A stretch of DNA of 64,000 nucleotides, from positions 62,001 through 126,000 of the forward strand of contig CAZUMS010000005.1 of assembly GCA_964621525.1 (NCBI GenBank), read 5' to 3'. Shown here piece by piece: positions 8,998 through 17,851 of this stretch; positions within the stretch are counted from its first letter, which is position 1, and every line of letters begins with the position of its first letter. Both the position numbers and the translations under genes were made by a program. The DNA comes from CAZMGV01 sp964621525 [NCBI: uncultured bacterium]. Its GTDB lineage: Bacteria > JAGRBM01. A model generated the notes under the pieces. That model worked only from the letters and a program-made list of their open reading frames with translations, was not told the origin of the DNA and searched no databases.

Positions 8998-10116
8998 GTG
9001 AAGATGGGTTTCACGGCCCCCACGCTCCAGCAACGTCAGATCCCGGCTAACTGGGCTCCGTGGGCGCTGTCGGCCGTTATTCATGGACTGCTTGTTGCGA
9101 TACTCGTGGTTTCGGGAATTTTCCGTCGGCCGGAAATCGAAAAGCGTGGGCTGCCCCCATCCACTGTGTTCGTGGAACTGGAACCGGATGAGTCTCCAAT
9201 ACGCACCGAGGAAGCATCCCCGGAACGAGACCGGCACCTTCTCGTGCCATTGGCGGCTCTGCATCAGCCGCCACCTTCTTCTCTGTCTCCAGTCTCCGGC
9301 CGGCAGATCGTTGACCTCCCCGCCGCCACCGGCGAAGAGCCCGACCAGCCAACACCCTATGTTTCAGAACAGGCTTCGCGGGCGATCCGGGAACAGAAGG
9401 GAAAGTATGGTTCTCCCCAGAATGCCGGAACCCCGGCTCCGGACCCTGAGGCTGGGAACCGCACTTTGCAGCCGACAGAGGAGCCCAGACCGGCGGAGCC
9501 TCCGGCGTCCGAAACTGCCGGGATTCCAAGGCCACCTGTTATTCCGGAAAGCGATCTATTCCCCGGTCCTGAGGAACGCCAGGGTGAAGCTGTCGTGGCC
9601 ATGGCCCAGCAGCGCAAAAGTCCGGCCCTTCCCGCCCCCGTCAACCCGCCGCCGGGGACTGCCGGCAACTGCCCGAATCCTCCCTGCACCCAAGTGGTGA
9701 TTACCGGAGAAGCTGGTACCACAACCGACTTTCTGGCTGGCATTGAGGCGACCGGCGACATCACGCTGCTCAATGCCAAGTCGGTAACGCATGCAGGGTT
9801 CGTGAGGCGGGTTGCCACCAACGTGTTCAACTACTTCATCCGTTCCTATCGCTCCCGCGGCTGGCGCGTGAATCCGAACGACCTCGACGATGCCCTGAGA
9901 GTTGATGCTATCCTGACGGCAGCCGGCGAACAGGAGCTGGTTTTCATCCGCCAGAGTTCAGGTACCCGGCAATGGGATGACATGGGACTCGATGCCATGA
10001 AGCGCGGCGCGTGGGATTCTAACCCCCCGAAAGGCGCTCTTGCCTCCGACGGCAAGATCCATTTCGTCTTCGTCGTGGACCACCGGCGGGGTATTCTCAT
10101 GGCCGGAATTCTGTAA
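8998..10116 (+). CDS. TonB-like energy-transducer protein
   Basis: A 372-residue protein: short cytoplasmic N-terminus, one membrane helix (WALSAVIHGLLVAILVVSGIF, about 22-42), a long Pro/Glu-rich periplasmic linker with a Cys pair (NCPNPPC), and a C-terminal domain of about 120 residues. The layout is that of TonB/TolA-type proteins, but the C-terminal domain is too divergent for me to call TonB with confidence. The start may be GTG 8998 or ATG 9004. No ribosome binding site is visible; a TATAAG hexamer at 8984-8989 stands so close that the transcript could be leaderless. It is followed by lemA and an M48 protease on the same strand. Confidence 0.55.
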   Translation: MKMGFTAPTLQQRQIPANWAPWALSAVIHGLLVAILVVSGIFRRPEIEKRGLPPSTVFVELEPDESPIRTEEASPERDRHLLVPLAALHQPPPSSLSPVSGRQIVDLPAATGEEPDQPTPYVSEQASRAIREQKGKYGSPQNAGTPAPDPEAGNRTLQPTEEPRPAEPPASETAGIPRPPVIPESDLFPGPEERQGEAVVAMAQQRKSPALPAPVNPPPGTAGNCPNPPCTQVVITGEAGTTTDFLAGIEATGDITLLNAKSVTHAGFVRRVATNVFNYFIRSYRSRGWRVNPNDLDDALRVDAILTAAGEQELVFIRQSSGTRQWDDMGLDAMKRGAWDSNPPKGALASDGKIHFVFVVDHRRGILMAGIL

Positions 10117-10228
10117 AATTATTCCATTGCACCGTTCTGAAGCAGCCGTGCTTTCGCCTAATCCCTTACATCGGGTCATAATCCTGATTCGTGATCCCAT
10201 TCAGGTCGATCAGGGGAAGAGGTCACAT

Positions 10229-10792
10229 ATGGGTCTGGTCACAACGCTGCTGATACTCACGTTTCCAGTAGTAATTGCCGTTTTGCTGTACAACTCGCTC
10301 GTGGCGCTACGTGCCCAGGTCAGAAACGGCTGGGCCCAGATCGACGTTCAACTTAAACGCCGGTCCGATCTCGTTCCGAATCTTGTCGAAAGCGTCAAGG
10401 GCGCCATGAGCCATGAACGCGAGACGCTGGAAAACGTCGTCCGTCTCCGTAATCAGGCCGTTTCGCTCCAGCCGGGCGGATCGACGGCCGAACGGGTGCA
10501 GGCGGAGGCCCAGTTATCCGGAGCCCTCGGCAAGCTGTTCGCACTGATGGAGAACTATCCCCAGATCAAGGGAACACAAAACATCCAGGCCCTTCAGGAG
10601 GAGCTGACCAGTACTGAAAACCGGATCGGCTTCGCGCGACAGCATTACAACGATGTCGCCACCTCGTTTAACGCGAAGATCGAGCAGATCCCATCGAACT
10701 TCATCGCTTCTTTCGCCGGGATGACGGCGTTCCCGCTCTGGGTGATTGACGATGCCGCAGAACGGGCGGTACCTCGGGTTTCCCTGAAGTGA
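10229..10792 (+). CDS. lemA: LemA family protein
   Basis: A 187-residue LemA-family protein: an N-terminal membrane helix (LLILTFPVVIAVLLYNSLV) followed by the family signature NGWAQIDVQLKRRSDLVPNL and an alpha-helical bundle, with ENRIGFARQHYNDV near the C-terminus. ATG 10229 is preceded by AGGGGAAGAGG, an excellent ribosome binding site. The stop overlaps the GTG start of the M48 protease (GTGA, 10789-10792). LemA proteins are membrane-anchored with the helical part usually outside; their molecular role is unknown, but adjacency to HtpX-like M48 proteases is common and suggests joint envelope quality control. Confidence 0.93.
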   Translation: MGLVTTLLILTFPVVIAVLLYNSLVALRAQVRNGWAQIDVQLKRRSDLVPNLVESVKGAMSHERETLENVVRLRNQAVSLQPGGSTAERVQAEAQLSGALGKLFALMENYPQIKGTQNIQALQEELTSTENRIGFARQHYNDVATSFNAKIEQIPSNFIASFAGMTAFPLWVIDDAAERAVPRVSLK

Positions 10793-11910
10793 ATTTTGTC
10801 GACGCCCAGGCCCGGAACCGTCAGCGCAGCATCTGGCTGATCGGGCTTCTGACACTGGTTCTCGCTGGCGTCGCTTGGGCATTCAATATCTGGCTAACGG
10901 AAAGCTTCCAGCCGCTGTTCGGCCCACAAGGGGCAGCTCACGGATGCGGCGGCGGCTTTTTCTCGACCGATTATGGGGATGCAGCCCTGAACCGGAATCT
11001 TCAGGGAACAGGTGCAACCGGATGCGGAGGAGAGCTGCCGGCCATCCTGACTCCGGCAGGCACCATAACAGCCGCCGTTTCCGTGTCCATCGCCCTCGCT
11101 TCGTTCAGCTACTTCTGGGGCGACCGGGCGACGCTGTTTGTCTCGGGTGCCCGCCCGGTAAACCCGCTCAATCCCAGGGAGAGGCAATTCGTCAACGTGG
11201 CCGAAGAAATGGCCATCGCCGCCGGCCTACCCGCTCCGTCACTCTGGATACTTCCCGACCCTGACCTGAATGCCTTTGCCACAGGCCGCGACCCCTCGCG
11301 ATCCGCAATCGCCGTGACAGAAGGGCTGCTGGAACAACTGAACCGGGACGAGCTTCAAGCGGTTGTCGCCCACGAAATGGGCCACATTCGCAATCGGGAC
11401 ACCCTGCTCCTCCTCTTCGTCACCTGCATGGTGGGGGTCATCCTGTTACTCACCGAAATGATGATGCGAGGCACCCGCTACCGGCGCTGGTCGTTCAGGA
11501 GCCGCGAGGGGGGCAAGGGCGTGCTTCTTATGCTGCTCGCGGCCGTTGTAGCCTGGGTAGCCGGGCGGTTCTTCGCCCGTGTGGCCGCCATGGCTGTATC
11601 CCGGGAACGGGAGTATCTGGCCGATGCGACCTCGGCTGAACTCACCAGAAATCCTTCGGCCCTCGCGTCCGCGCTCGACAAGATCAGCCGGTCAGTGCAG
11701 CCTACCCTGCTTGCTCACCCGGCGACGGCGCCCCTCTTCATCGCAGATCCACGTGCCCATCCGCTGAACGAGAAAGAGAGCCGGTTCGCCGATCTTCTCT
11801 CGACGCATCCGCCGGTAAGTATCCGGATCCGGCGCCTTGAGGCGATGGCCTTTGCCAATCTGAAGCGGGACCGCCGGGAGAAAGGCCTGGATCCCCTCAC
11901 TGGCCACTAA
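10789..11910 (+). CDS. M48 family (HtpX/Ste24-like) membrane metalloprotease
   Basis: A 373-residue zinc metalloprotease. The zinc site is HEMGH (195-199) with a distal Glu in SREREYLADA (near residue 275). Hydrophobic spans lie at about 15-35, 92-110, 205-225 and 243-265. An unusual Gly/Cys-rich insert (GCGGG..., GCGGE) of about 40 residues separates the first two spans; E. coli HtpX lacks it. The GTG start overlaps the lemA stop, so expression is coupled. The 3' end overlaps the convergent glycosyltransferase gene by 14 nt. Likely role: degradation of misfolded membrane proteins. Confidence 0.9.
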   Translation: MNFVDAQARNRQRSIWLIGLLTLVLAGVAWAFNIWLTESFQPLFGPQGAAHGCGGGFFSTDYGDAALNRNLQGTGATGCGGELPAILTPAGTITAAVSVSIALASFSYFWGDRATLFVSGARPVNPLNPRERQFVNVAEEMAIAAGLPAPSLWILPDPDLNAFATGRDPSRSAIAVTEGLLEQLNRDELQAVVAHEMGHIRNRDTLLLLFVTCMVGVILLLTEMMMRGTRYRRWSFRSREGGKGVLLMLLAAVVAWVAGRFFARVAAMAVSREREYLADATSAELTRNPSALASALDKISRSVQPTLLAHPATAPLFIADPRAHPLNEKESRFADLLSTHPPVSIRIRRLEAMAFANLKRDRREKGLDPLTGH

Positions 11911-13264
11911 CCGGCGGCACATCCTTCACGAGACTTTCCAGCAATCCGGCGTACCGGCGAGTCAGCTCAACCCGGGAAAACCGGCTCTGGATTTCAATTC
12001 GCGTAATGGCCGGCATGGCAGTTCCAGCACGGTGAGCCGTGAGCAAATTCTCCAACGCTTCATCCAGTGCGCGGTCAACATCCGGAGATCCCGGCTGGCC
12101 GATCACACAGACACCGGTTCCCAGTTCCCTGAGCAGATCGGCCGTCGAGCCATCCCGCCCCACATAAAGAACGGGCCGGAATGCGGCGAGGGCCTCGAAG
12201 AGCTTGCCAGGATATATCGTGCGGGCGATCTCACTGTCCATGAATACCATCGGGAGCACGGCCGCCTGCCGCAGTCGCAGAATATTGTCCCCATGAGAGA
12301 GGTAGCCGAGATCCACGAAACCCCCGCCAAAACCCGCATGCTCGGCCGCAACGCTAAGCGCCTGACCTTCTGTCCCGGCGTACTCGAACCGTATGCCGGC
12401 ATCCGGATGCTTCCGGCGAAGCCTAGCCAGCGCCGGGAACAGGAGTTCAATCCGCTGACCGCCCAGGGTGGTTCCGCCGTAGAAGAGCACAAACTCTTTC
12501 CGGGGAGCGACTGGTCCGGAAAATTCGTCCGGGTCAAAACCGTTAGTAATCGTGGAAGTGCGGCCCGGATCGATGGAGTAATGACTGGCATAGTCCTGCC
12601 GCATCTGGTCATTCGTAAACACCAGCCGGGACGCTTCAGCGATGACGGGCTTTTCAAGCTTTCGTTCGATCCAGGCCTGAATCCCGGATCCGTGAGGATT
12701 TCCCGCCGTGAGAGTCCAGCCGTCACGGAAATCAGCCACCCACGGTACACCGCTCTCTTTCGCAAGCGTGCGCCCGATCAGGTGACAGGTCCACGGTGGA
12801 CCGCTCGATATAATAGCGTCGAAATACCCCGCCTGGAGCAGATCCCGGCCCTTCCGGACGGCGTAGGGATACCAGCCGAGAAACTCGTCCGGGGTCTGCC
12901 AGAGCGGGCGAAACCGGGCGACTATCTTCTCCCTTAACGTGGCTGGTGGCTCTTCCCATCCTGCAGTCGGGAGAGCTACCGGTACAGTCTCCCGGCGCCC
13001 GAACAGTTTTTCTTTAAGCCGTGCAGCAGTAACAAATGACGTCCGCTCTACCTGCACCGACGGCGGTATACGACTGAGCCCCTTCTGATCGGTAGAAGTC
13101 CAATCCCCATCCTGAACAGTGAGAACGACAGGATCCCATCCAAACCGGGGGAGATAACGGACAGTCTGAAGAATTCGCTGGACCCCGCCGCCCCCAAGCG
13201 GCGGAAAGAAATAGGAAACCAGCAGCACCCGCCGGCGAGGGCCGTTCGCTCCGTCTTCCGGCAT
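11897..13264 (-). CDS. Glycosyltransferase, GT4-like (GT-B fold)
   Basis: A 455-residue protein with the GT4 N-terminal signature VSYFFPPLGGGGVQR, acceptor-domain features (VPWVADFRDGW) and a C-terminal nucleotide-sugar domain containing the usual E(x7)E-type region (YPGKLFEALAAFRPVLYVG). It probably transfers a sugar from a nucleotide donor in cell-surface polysaccharide or glycolipid synthesis. No membrane helix or signal peptide is seen. It is the last gene of a minus-strand run (alcohol dehydrogenase, nadB, small membrane protein, this gene), but no polysaccharide genes surround it, so substrate and pathway stay open. Confidence 0.85.
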   Translation of the reverse strand: MPEDGANGPRRRVLLVSYFFPPLGGGGVQRILQTVRYLPRFGWDPVVLTVQDGDWTSTDQKGLSRIPPSVQVERTSFVTAARLKEKLFGRRETVPVALPTAGWEEPPATLREKIVARFRPLWQTPDEFLGWYPYAVRKGRDLLQAGYFDAIISSGPPWTCHLIGRTLAKESGVPWVADFRDGWTLTAGNPHGSGIQAWIERKLEKPVIAEASRLVFTNDQMRQDYASHYSIDPGRTSTITNGFDPDEFSGPVAPRKEFVLFYGGTTLGGQRIELLFPALARLRRKHPDAGIRFEYAGTEGQALSVAAEHAGFGGGFVDLGYLSHGDNILRLRQAAVLPMVFMDSEIARTIYPGKLFEALAAFRPVLYVGRDGSTADLLRELGTGVCVIGQPGSPDVDRALDEALENLLTAHRAGTAMPAITRIEIQSRFSRVELTRRYAGLLESLVKDVPPVSGQ

Positions 13265-13289
13265 CAGCGTCTGGCGCAGGGTTATCTGA

Positions 13290-13703
13290 TCAGCGCTTCC
13301 GGGTATTCTCGGAGATTTCCTTAAGGTGCTTGATGGTCAGCATCCAGGCCTCAAGAAATTCCACTGCGATACCGCCGAGCCATACATTGACAAAGGCCGT
13401 GACGATTCCGAGGATAACCATTCCGATCCGGAACTCTGCACCGATCCCCTCAGCCGCGATAATCGCCAGGACTACGCCGCCGACCAAGGTGGCAATACCC
13501 AGGAGAGCGACGAGCACTGTGCCAATCTCCCAAATATAGTTGAGGAGCGGCAGTTCAAGATCGTCGCCATCCTGCCGGTGAAAGCCCCGTTCACCGATCT
13601 TTCTCAGGATCGCGAAAGCTTCCTTGTAAATGTCGAATGGCACGATGAAAAAGTTGAGCAGAAGGCGCAAAAATCCGACGAACATGTTCCAGGGTCCTCC
13701 CAT
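13290..13703 (-). CDS. Small membrane protein, function unknown
   Basis: A 137-residue protein with an amphipathic or hydrophobic N-terminal segment (MFVGFLRLLLNFFIVPFDIY), a charged loop, two strong membrane helices (GTVLVALLGIATLVGGVVLAI and a second at about 92-115) and a charged tail. It recalls the DUF4282-type plan (two helices and short tail), but I am not sure of that family. The gene lies between nadB and the glycosyltransferase on the same strand. The first Met (13703) or Met7 could be the start. Confidence 0.7.
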   Translation of the reverse strand: MGGPWNMFVGFLRLLLNFFIVPFDIYKEAFAILRKIGERGFHRQDGDDLELPLLNYIWEIGTVLVALLGIATLVGGVVLAIIAAEGIGAEFRIGMVILGIVTAFVNVWLGGIAVEFLEAWMLTIKHLKEISENTRKR

Positions 13704-13781
13704 CCGGTACTATTCAAACAATAGTCTATTTTTCGGCTGAGACGGTAGGACAAAGATCATACGGAATGGCTAAATAAGCTC

Positions 13782-15395
13782 TCAGGGATAAAGAACTGTC
13801 GGCCGTCCGAATGCATCATCGTTTCGAACCGGGTAGTCGAGCGTGCAGTGCAGCCCGCGGGATTCCTTCCGGTTCTGCGCACTCTGGATAATGAGCGACG
13901 CCACCCGGGCCAGATTCCGGAGCTCGAGCAGATCCGGAGTAACCTTGAAATCCCAGTAGAATTCGTTGATCTCGCCGATGAGATTGTCCACCCGGCGCCG
14001 GGCCCGTTCGAGTCTCCGGTTTGTCCTCACGATACCAACATAGTCCCACATGAACTGGCGGACTTCATGCCAGTTATGCGTCACGACGACCAGTTCATCC
14101 GACTCGGTCGCCCGCCCGGAATCCCACGGCAAAACTTCCTTCTCGGGAAGCCGGTAGCCGGAGGCAGGGCTGTAATTTGATATCGAATGCTCTGCCGCCC
14201 AGTGGGCGAAGACAGTACATTCCAGCAGTGAATTGCTCGCAAGCCGGTTGGCTCCGTGCAGTCCGGTGTAGGCGACTTCCCCAGCCGCGTACAACCCGGC
14301 CACATCGGTTTCGCCGTTCCCGTCGGTCATCACACCGCCGCAGGTATAGTGCGCGGCCGGCACCACCGGGATCGGATTCACCGCCATGTCGATGCCGAAC
14401 AGGAGGCACCGTTCATAGATGTTCGGAAACCGCTCCATGAGATACGCCTTCGGCTTGTGGGTCACGTCGAGGTAAACGCACTCCGCGCCGGTGCGCTTCA
14501 TTTCCCGGTCAATGGCCTGACTCACTACATCGCGGGGCGCGAGGTCCTTGAGTTCGTGGTAGTGCTCCATGAAGGGTGTACCGTCGCCAAGGCGAAGAAT
14601 AGCCCCTTCGCCCCGCAGCGCTTCGCTGATCAGGAAGCTCTTGGCCCTCGGGTGGTAGAGACAGGTCGGGTGGAACTGCATGAATTCAAGATTCGCCACG
14701 CGGCATCCGGCCCGGTAAGCCATGGCAATCCCATCTCCGGTCGCGGTGTCGGGGTTCGACGTGTAGAGATACACTTTCCCCGCCCCGCCCGTAGCGAGCA
14801 TCGTCGCCTTGGAGAGGAAGGTCTCGACCTCACCGGACGCCTCATTCAGCACATAGGCGCCATAACAGACGCTCCGACCGGGTTCCCGGCGCCCGAGCCG
14901 CCGTCCGAGCCGGTGACTCGTGATGAGATCCACGCCGAAGTAGTTTTCAAATACCCGGATATTGGGAGTCCGGCGGATCTGGTTCATCAGGGCCATCTGG
15001 ATGGCATGACCGGTCATGTCCCGGGCATGGAGTACCCGGCGATGCGAGTGCCCCCCTTCGCGCCCCAGATCGAATTCGTCCCGGTCGCCCTTCGAGAACT
15101 CGACGCCCCAGTCGATCAGCTCCTGGATCCGCTGTGGCCCTTCCCGGACCACCCTGTTCACGACCACAGGATCGGACAGGCCTGCGCCGGCCTTCAGCGT
15201 GTCGCTCACATGGTTCTCAAAGGAATCGTCCTGAGCCCAGACGCTGGCAATTCCACCCTGGGCCCAGTCGGTATTCGTCTGGTCCATGCTGCGTTTGGTA
15301 ACGAGATGGACCAGTCCTGTCTTCGCCGCCTTGAGGGCGAAAACCATTCCGGCGAGACCGGAACCCAGGACCAGATAGTCAGACCGGTGTTCCAA
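13782..15395 (-). CDS. nadB: L-aspartate oxidase
   Basis: A 537-residue flavoprotein that oxidises L-aspartate to iminoaspartate, the first step of NAD synthesis. The FAD-binding motif is at the N-terminus (YLVLGSGLAGMVFALKAAKTG), followed by TDWAQGGIASV and the segment HSHRRVLHARDMTGHAI typical of NadB and fumarate reductase relatives. The CGGVMTDGNGETDVAGLYAAGE segment ends in the second FAD contact, and the helical C-terminal domain is present, so length is as expected. It is 22 nt downstream of the alcohol dehydrogenase gene. nadA and nadC are not in this window. Confidence 0.95.
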   Translation of the reverse strand: MEHRSDYLVLGSGLAGMVFALKAAKTGLVHLVTKRSMDQTNTDWAQGGIASVWAQDDSFENHVSDTLKAGAGLSDPVVVNRVVREGPQRIQELIDWGVEFSKGDRDEFDLGREGGHSHRRVLHARDMTGHAIQMALMNQIRRTPNIRVFENYFGVDLITSHRLGRRLGRREPGRSVCYGAYVLNEASGEVETFLSKATMLATGGAGKVYLYTSNPDTATGDGIAMAYRAGCRVANLEFMQFHPTCLYHPRAKSFLISEALRGEGAILRLGDGTPFMEHYHELKDLAPRDVVSQAIDREMKRTGAECVYLDVTHKPKAYLMERFPNIYERCLLFGIDMAVNPIPVVPAAHYTCGGVMTDGNGETDVAGLYAAGEVAYTGLHGANRLASNSLLECTVFAHWAAEHSISNYSPASGYRLPEKEVLPWDSGRATESDELVVVTHNWHEVRQFMWDYVGIVRTNRRLERARRRVDNLIGEINEFYWDFKVTPDLLELRNLARVASLIIQSAQNRKESRGLHCTLDYPVRNDDAFGRPTVLYP

Positions 15396-15417
15396 GTCCC
15401 AGCTCCGGCCCGGATGC

Positions 15418-16593
15418 TCAGGCGGCGTCCGCGCCTGCCTCGATGAACAGTTTCTGCATCACATCAGGCGAACAGGGGCGCGGATTGGTGACGTGGCAAA
15501 CGTCCATCATGGCCTGGGAAGCGAGCCGCTTCAGGTCCGCCGCCTTCGCACCCTTGCCCTCGCGGATCTTCTCCGGCAGGCCGACCTCCGCCCGGAGCCT
15601 GTCCACTATCTGGACGCTCTCCGCGGCGAGTTCCTCGTCCGTCTTGCGGCGGTCCGCGCCGAGCGCAATGGCGATATCGGCGAACTTCTTCGTCGCCGAC
15701 GGCAGATTGTACTTCATCACCGGAACGAGCATCAGCGCGTTGGCGAATCCGTGCGCGAACCCGAATTCGGTCGAGAGCTGGTGAGCCAGTGCGTGCACCG
15801 CACCCAGATTGTTCTGGGAGAATGCGATACCGGCGATCATCGACGCATACATCATGTTGTGACGCGCCCGGGCGTTCGTCGGCTCTTTTACTGCCAGCGG
15901 CAGGTTCTCGCCGATCATCCGGATGGCTTCGATGGCGAGAGCGCCGCCGAAGGGCGAATCCATCTTCGAAACGTAGGCCTCGATCGCATGGGTCAGCGCG
16001 TCCATGCCGGTCGACGCCGTCTGGAACGGCGGCAGGCCGTGCGTAAGCATCGGATCGTTCAGGGCCAGCGTCGGGACCACGAACGGGCTGACGATCGTCT
16101 TCTTTACGTGAGTCTTGTCGTCAGTGATGATCGCCCCCACGGAAACTTCCGAACCCGTTCCGGACGTGGTGGCAAGGCAGATGAGCGGCGGCTGATTGGC
16201 CGTGATCTTCGCCATGCCGCCCTTGCCGAGATCGTAATCCATGATATCGCCGGGATGATTTGCCATGATCCGGACGCTCTTGCCCACATCCATGACCGAA
16301 CCGCCGCCCACAGCGACGACACCGTCACAGCCAGCAGCCTTGTAAACCTTCTCTGCGCCCCGCACCTGCTCGGCCGTCGGATTGGGGAGCACATCGAGAT
16401 ACTTGTCGACCGTGAGACCGGCCTTCTCTATCGATTCGCATATCTTGTTAAGAATGCCCGTCGCCTCGACGCCCCGGTCCGAGACCAGCAGCACTTTGGT
16501 GACACCCATCTTCTTGGCTTCGGAACCGACCGTCTGGGAGACACCGTCTCCGATCACAACCCGCGCCGGTAACGTATGATTGAAACGCGCCAT
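15418..16593 (-). CDS. Iron-containing (group III) alcohol dehydrogenase
   Basis: A 391-residue dehydrogenase of the Fe-ADH family. The NAD(P)-binding GGGSVMDVGK motif, the TTSGTGSEVS segment and the metal-binding signature (GMDALTHAIEAYVS, then HALAHQLSTEFGFAHGFANA with the ligand histidines) are all present. The start ATG 16593 (MARFNH) is preceded by CAGGAAA at good spacing; an upstream in-frame ATG would add 28 residues unlike the family. The substrate cannot be told: members oxidise short alcohols, butanol, lactaldehyde or hydroxybutyrate. The ribosome binding site lies in one arm of an 11-bp inverted repeat (16599-16609 and 16678-16688). Confidence 0.92.
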   Translation of the reverse strand: MARFNHTLPARVVIGDGVSQTVGSEAKKMGVTKVLLVSDRGVEATGILNKICESIEKAGLTVDKYLDVLPNPTAEQVRGAEKVYKAAGCDGVVAVGGGSVMDVGKSVRIMANHPGDIMDYDLGKGGMAKITANQPPLICLATTSGTGSEVSVGAIITDDKTHVKKTIVSPFVVPTLALNDPMLTHGLPPFQTASTGMDALTHAIEAYVSKMDSPFGGALAIEAIRMIGENLPLAVKEPTNARARHNMMYASMIAGIAFSQNNLGAVHALAHQLSTEFGFAHGFANALMLVPVMKYNLPSATKKFADIAIALGADRRKTDEELAAESVQIVDRLRAEVGLPEKIREGKGAKAADLKRLASQAMMDVCHVTNPRPCSPDVMQKLFIEAGADAA

Positions 16594-16598
16594 TACTG

Positions 16599-16688
16599 GT
16601 TTCCTGCCTCTTTCCCCGCCTTTTGATGAAGGCCGCGGATTAAGTAGCACGCCCGCCGGGAATGTCGATGGGTGCACAGGCAGGAAAC
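16599..16688 (-). promoter_or_regulatory. Leader inverted repeat sequestering a ribosome binding site
   Basis: In minus-strand RNA, GTTTCCTGCCT (from 16688 to 16678) is perfectly complementary to AGGCAGGAAAC (from 16609 to 16599), which contains the Shine-Dalgarno of the alcohol dehydrogenase gene. The arms are 68 nt apart. Pairing would hide the ribosome binding site. I see no match to a known riboswitch class in the intervening G/C-rich sequence. Confidence 0.5.
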
Positions 16689-16736
16689 AAACACAGGGTA
16701 CTGGCAGGCATGTATCCGGGCCGCTAGACTTTTCTC

Positions 16737-17321
16737 ATGAATTCTCCTCAGATGCCTGCCAGCCGGCTCAATTCCTCCGGACGAGTCCTCCTGGCCGCCA
16801 TCCTGTCTGCGCTCTGCCTGTCATGCGAGAAGCCAGATCCTGCCACAACTGTTACTGTCGCACTGGCCTCCGATCTGGCCCCCGCCTTCCGGCCGCTGCT
16901 TAAAACACCGAATGCGTTCGGCGGATACAATGTTGCTGTTGCCGAAGGACCAGCGAAATCCCTTCACCGGCGGATCGTTCAGGACGGATATTCCCCGGAT
17001 GTGCTGATTACTTCCGATGCCGGAGATTTCATGGCGACCGTAATGAACGCGCAGCGGGCGGTGCCCTATATTATTGCCCGGCGCGATGAGCAGGAAATTG
17101 TTTTTTCTGCCCTTCCCGGCTCGCCCAAAGCCCAAGGGGCCTTCAATGTCAGGGATTTCCTCCTAGGTGCCGAAGCCGCCAGCCGTCTCAAGGCTGTTGG
17201 CATTACGGTCGTCCCGCTACCGGGGACCGACGATCCGCTCGAAGCGATGGGCAAGGAATCCCTGACGCTTGAGCCCGTCCCCGGTATGCCCGCCGGGCTC
17301 GGCGCGGGTTACCATCGGTAG
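16737..17321 (+). CDS. Substrate-binding-protein-like (ModA-like) putative lipoprotein
   Basis: A 194-residue protein with an N-terminal signal (VLLAAILSALCLSC) ending at a Cys that could be lipidated, although the lipobox (CLSC) is imperfect. The mature part looks like a type 2 periplasmic binding protein of the molybdate/tungstate type (TVTVALASDLAPAFRPLL, DVLITSDAGDFM), but it is shorter than ModA (about 230 residues mature) and the middle is compressed. No ABC permease or ATPase gene is near. It may be a ligand-binding sensor or a degenerate transporter component. It ends 1 nt from the convergent cNMP-domain gene. Confidence 0.6.
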   Translation: MNSPQMPASRLNSSGRVLLAAILSALCLSCEKPDPATTVTVALASDLAPAFRPLLKTPNAFGGYNVAVAEGPAKSLHRRIVQDGYSPDVLITSDAGDFMATVMNAQRAVPYIIARRDEQEIVFSALPGSPKAQGAFNVRDFLLGAEAASRLKAVGITVVPLPGTDDPLEAMGKESLTLEPVPGMPAGLGAGYHR

Positions 17322-17322
17322 G

Positions 17323-17751
17323 TCAGCCAGCTCTCCCCGACCGTTCCGAAAACCGGCACAGCCACTCCTGAAGACCCGGGTTCTCCCGCAGGGTCGTGCG
17401 ATCAATGAATATACCCTCGATCCGCCTGTGCGCCCGGGCATTCACGGGGAATGCCTGATCTTCCTGAAGCTGCCGGGCACCGATCACCAGCGGCCGCCCC
17501 TCGTCGATCCTGGCTTCTACGGCACACCGGAATTCCGGTTCATCCAGAGGGTTGCCGGACACTGTGCGGTAGAGTTCTATCGCGCCATCGTTCAGGAGAT
17601 ACACCCCGTAGGGCTTGTGCCCTTCGTAGAAAAGAAACTGTCCCGGCTGATAATGGACGGGGGTGGCCGCAGCACTGTCGGCGTGCCGGTAATCGTCGGT
17701 CGTGCCGTACATCACCAATTCCTGTACCGGACCCGCAGTTCTGTCGCTCAT
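17323..17751 (-). CDS. Stand-alone cNMP-binding-like domain protein
   Basis: A 142-residue protein consisting only of a Crp/Fnr-type effector domain: YQPGQFLFYEGHKPYGVYLLNDGAIELYR matches the first strands of the cyclic-nucleotide-binding jelly roll, followed by a divergent second half (DEGRPLVIGARQLQEDQAFPVNARA). There is no DNA-binding domain and no phosphate-binding cassette of the cAMP type that I can recognise. It lies next to a full FNR-like regulator on the same strand, with which its N-terminal half shares pattern (YEGnrPtGVFciKEGrVKcY). It could be a truncated paralogue or a regulatory partner. Confidence 0.65.
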   Translation of the reverse strand: MSDRTAGPVQELVMYGTTDDYRHADSAAATPVHYQPGQFLFYEGHKPYGVYLLNDGAIELYRTVSGNPLDEPEFRCAVEARIDEGRPLVIGARQLQEDQAFPVNARAHRRIEGIFIDRTTLRENPGLQEWLCRFSERSGRAG

Positions 17752-17851
17752 GCACCGCCCCGTCCTTTCTGCTGGACATCAAAGCACACCTGACGGCCGC
17801 TGGCGTTGATTTCCATCAGCTTTAAACAGGAGCCGAAGAATTCTGGAGACC

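Noticed and set aside
14256-15446. Long plus-strand open frame (396 codons) opposite nadB
   Set aside because: It is the antisense shadow of a clear nadB; composition follows from codon bias of the other strand.
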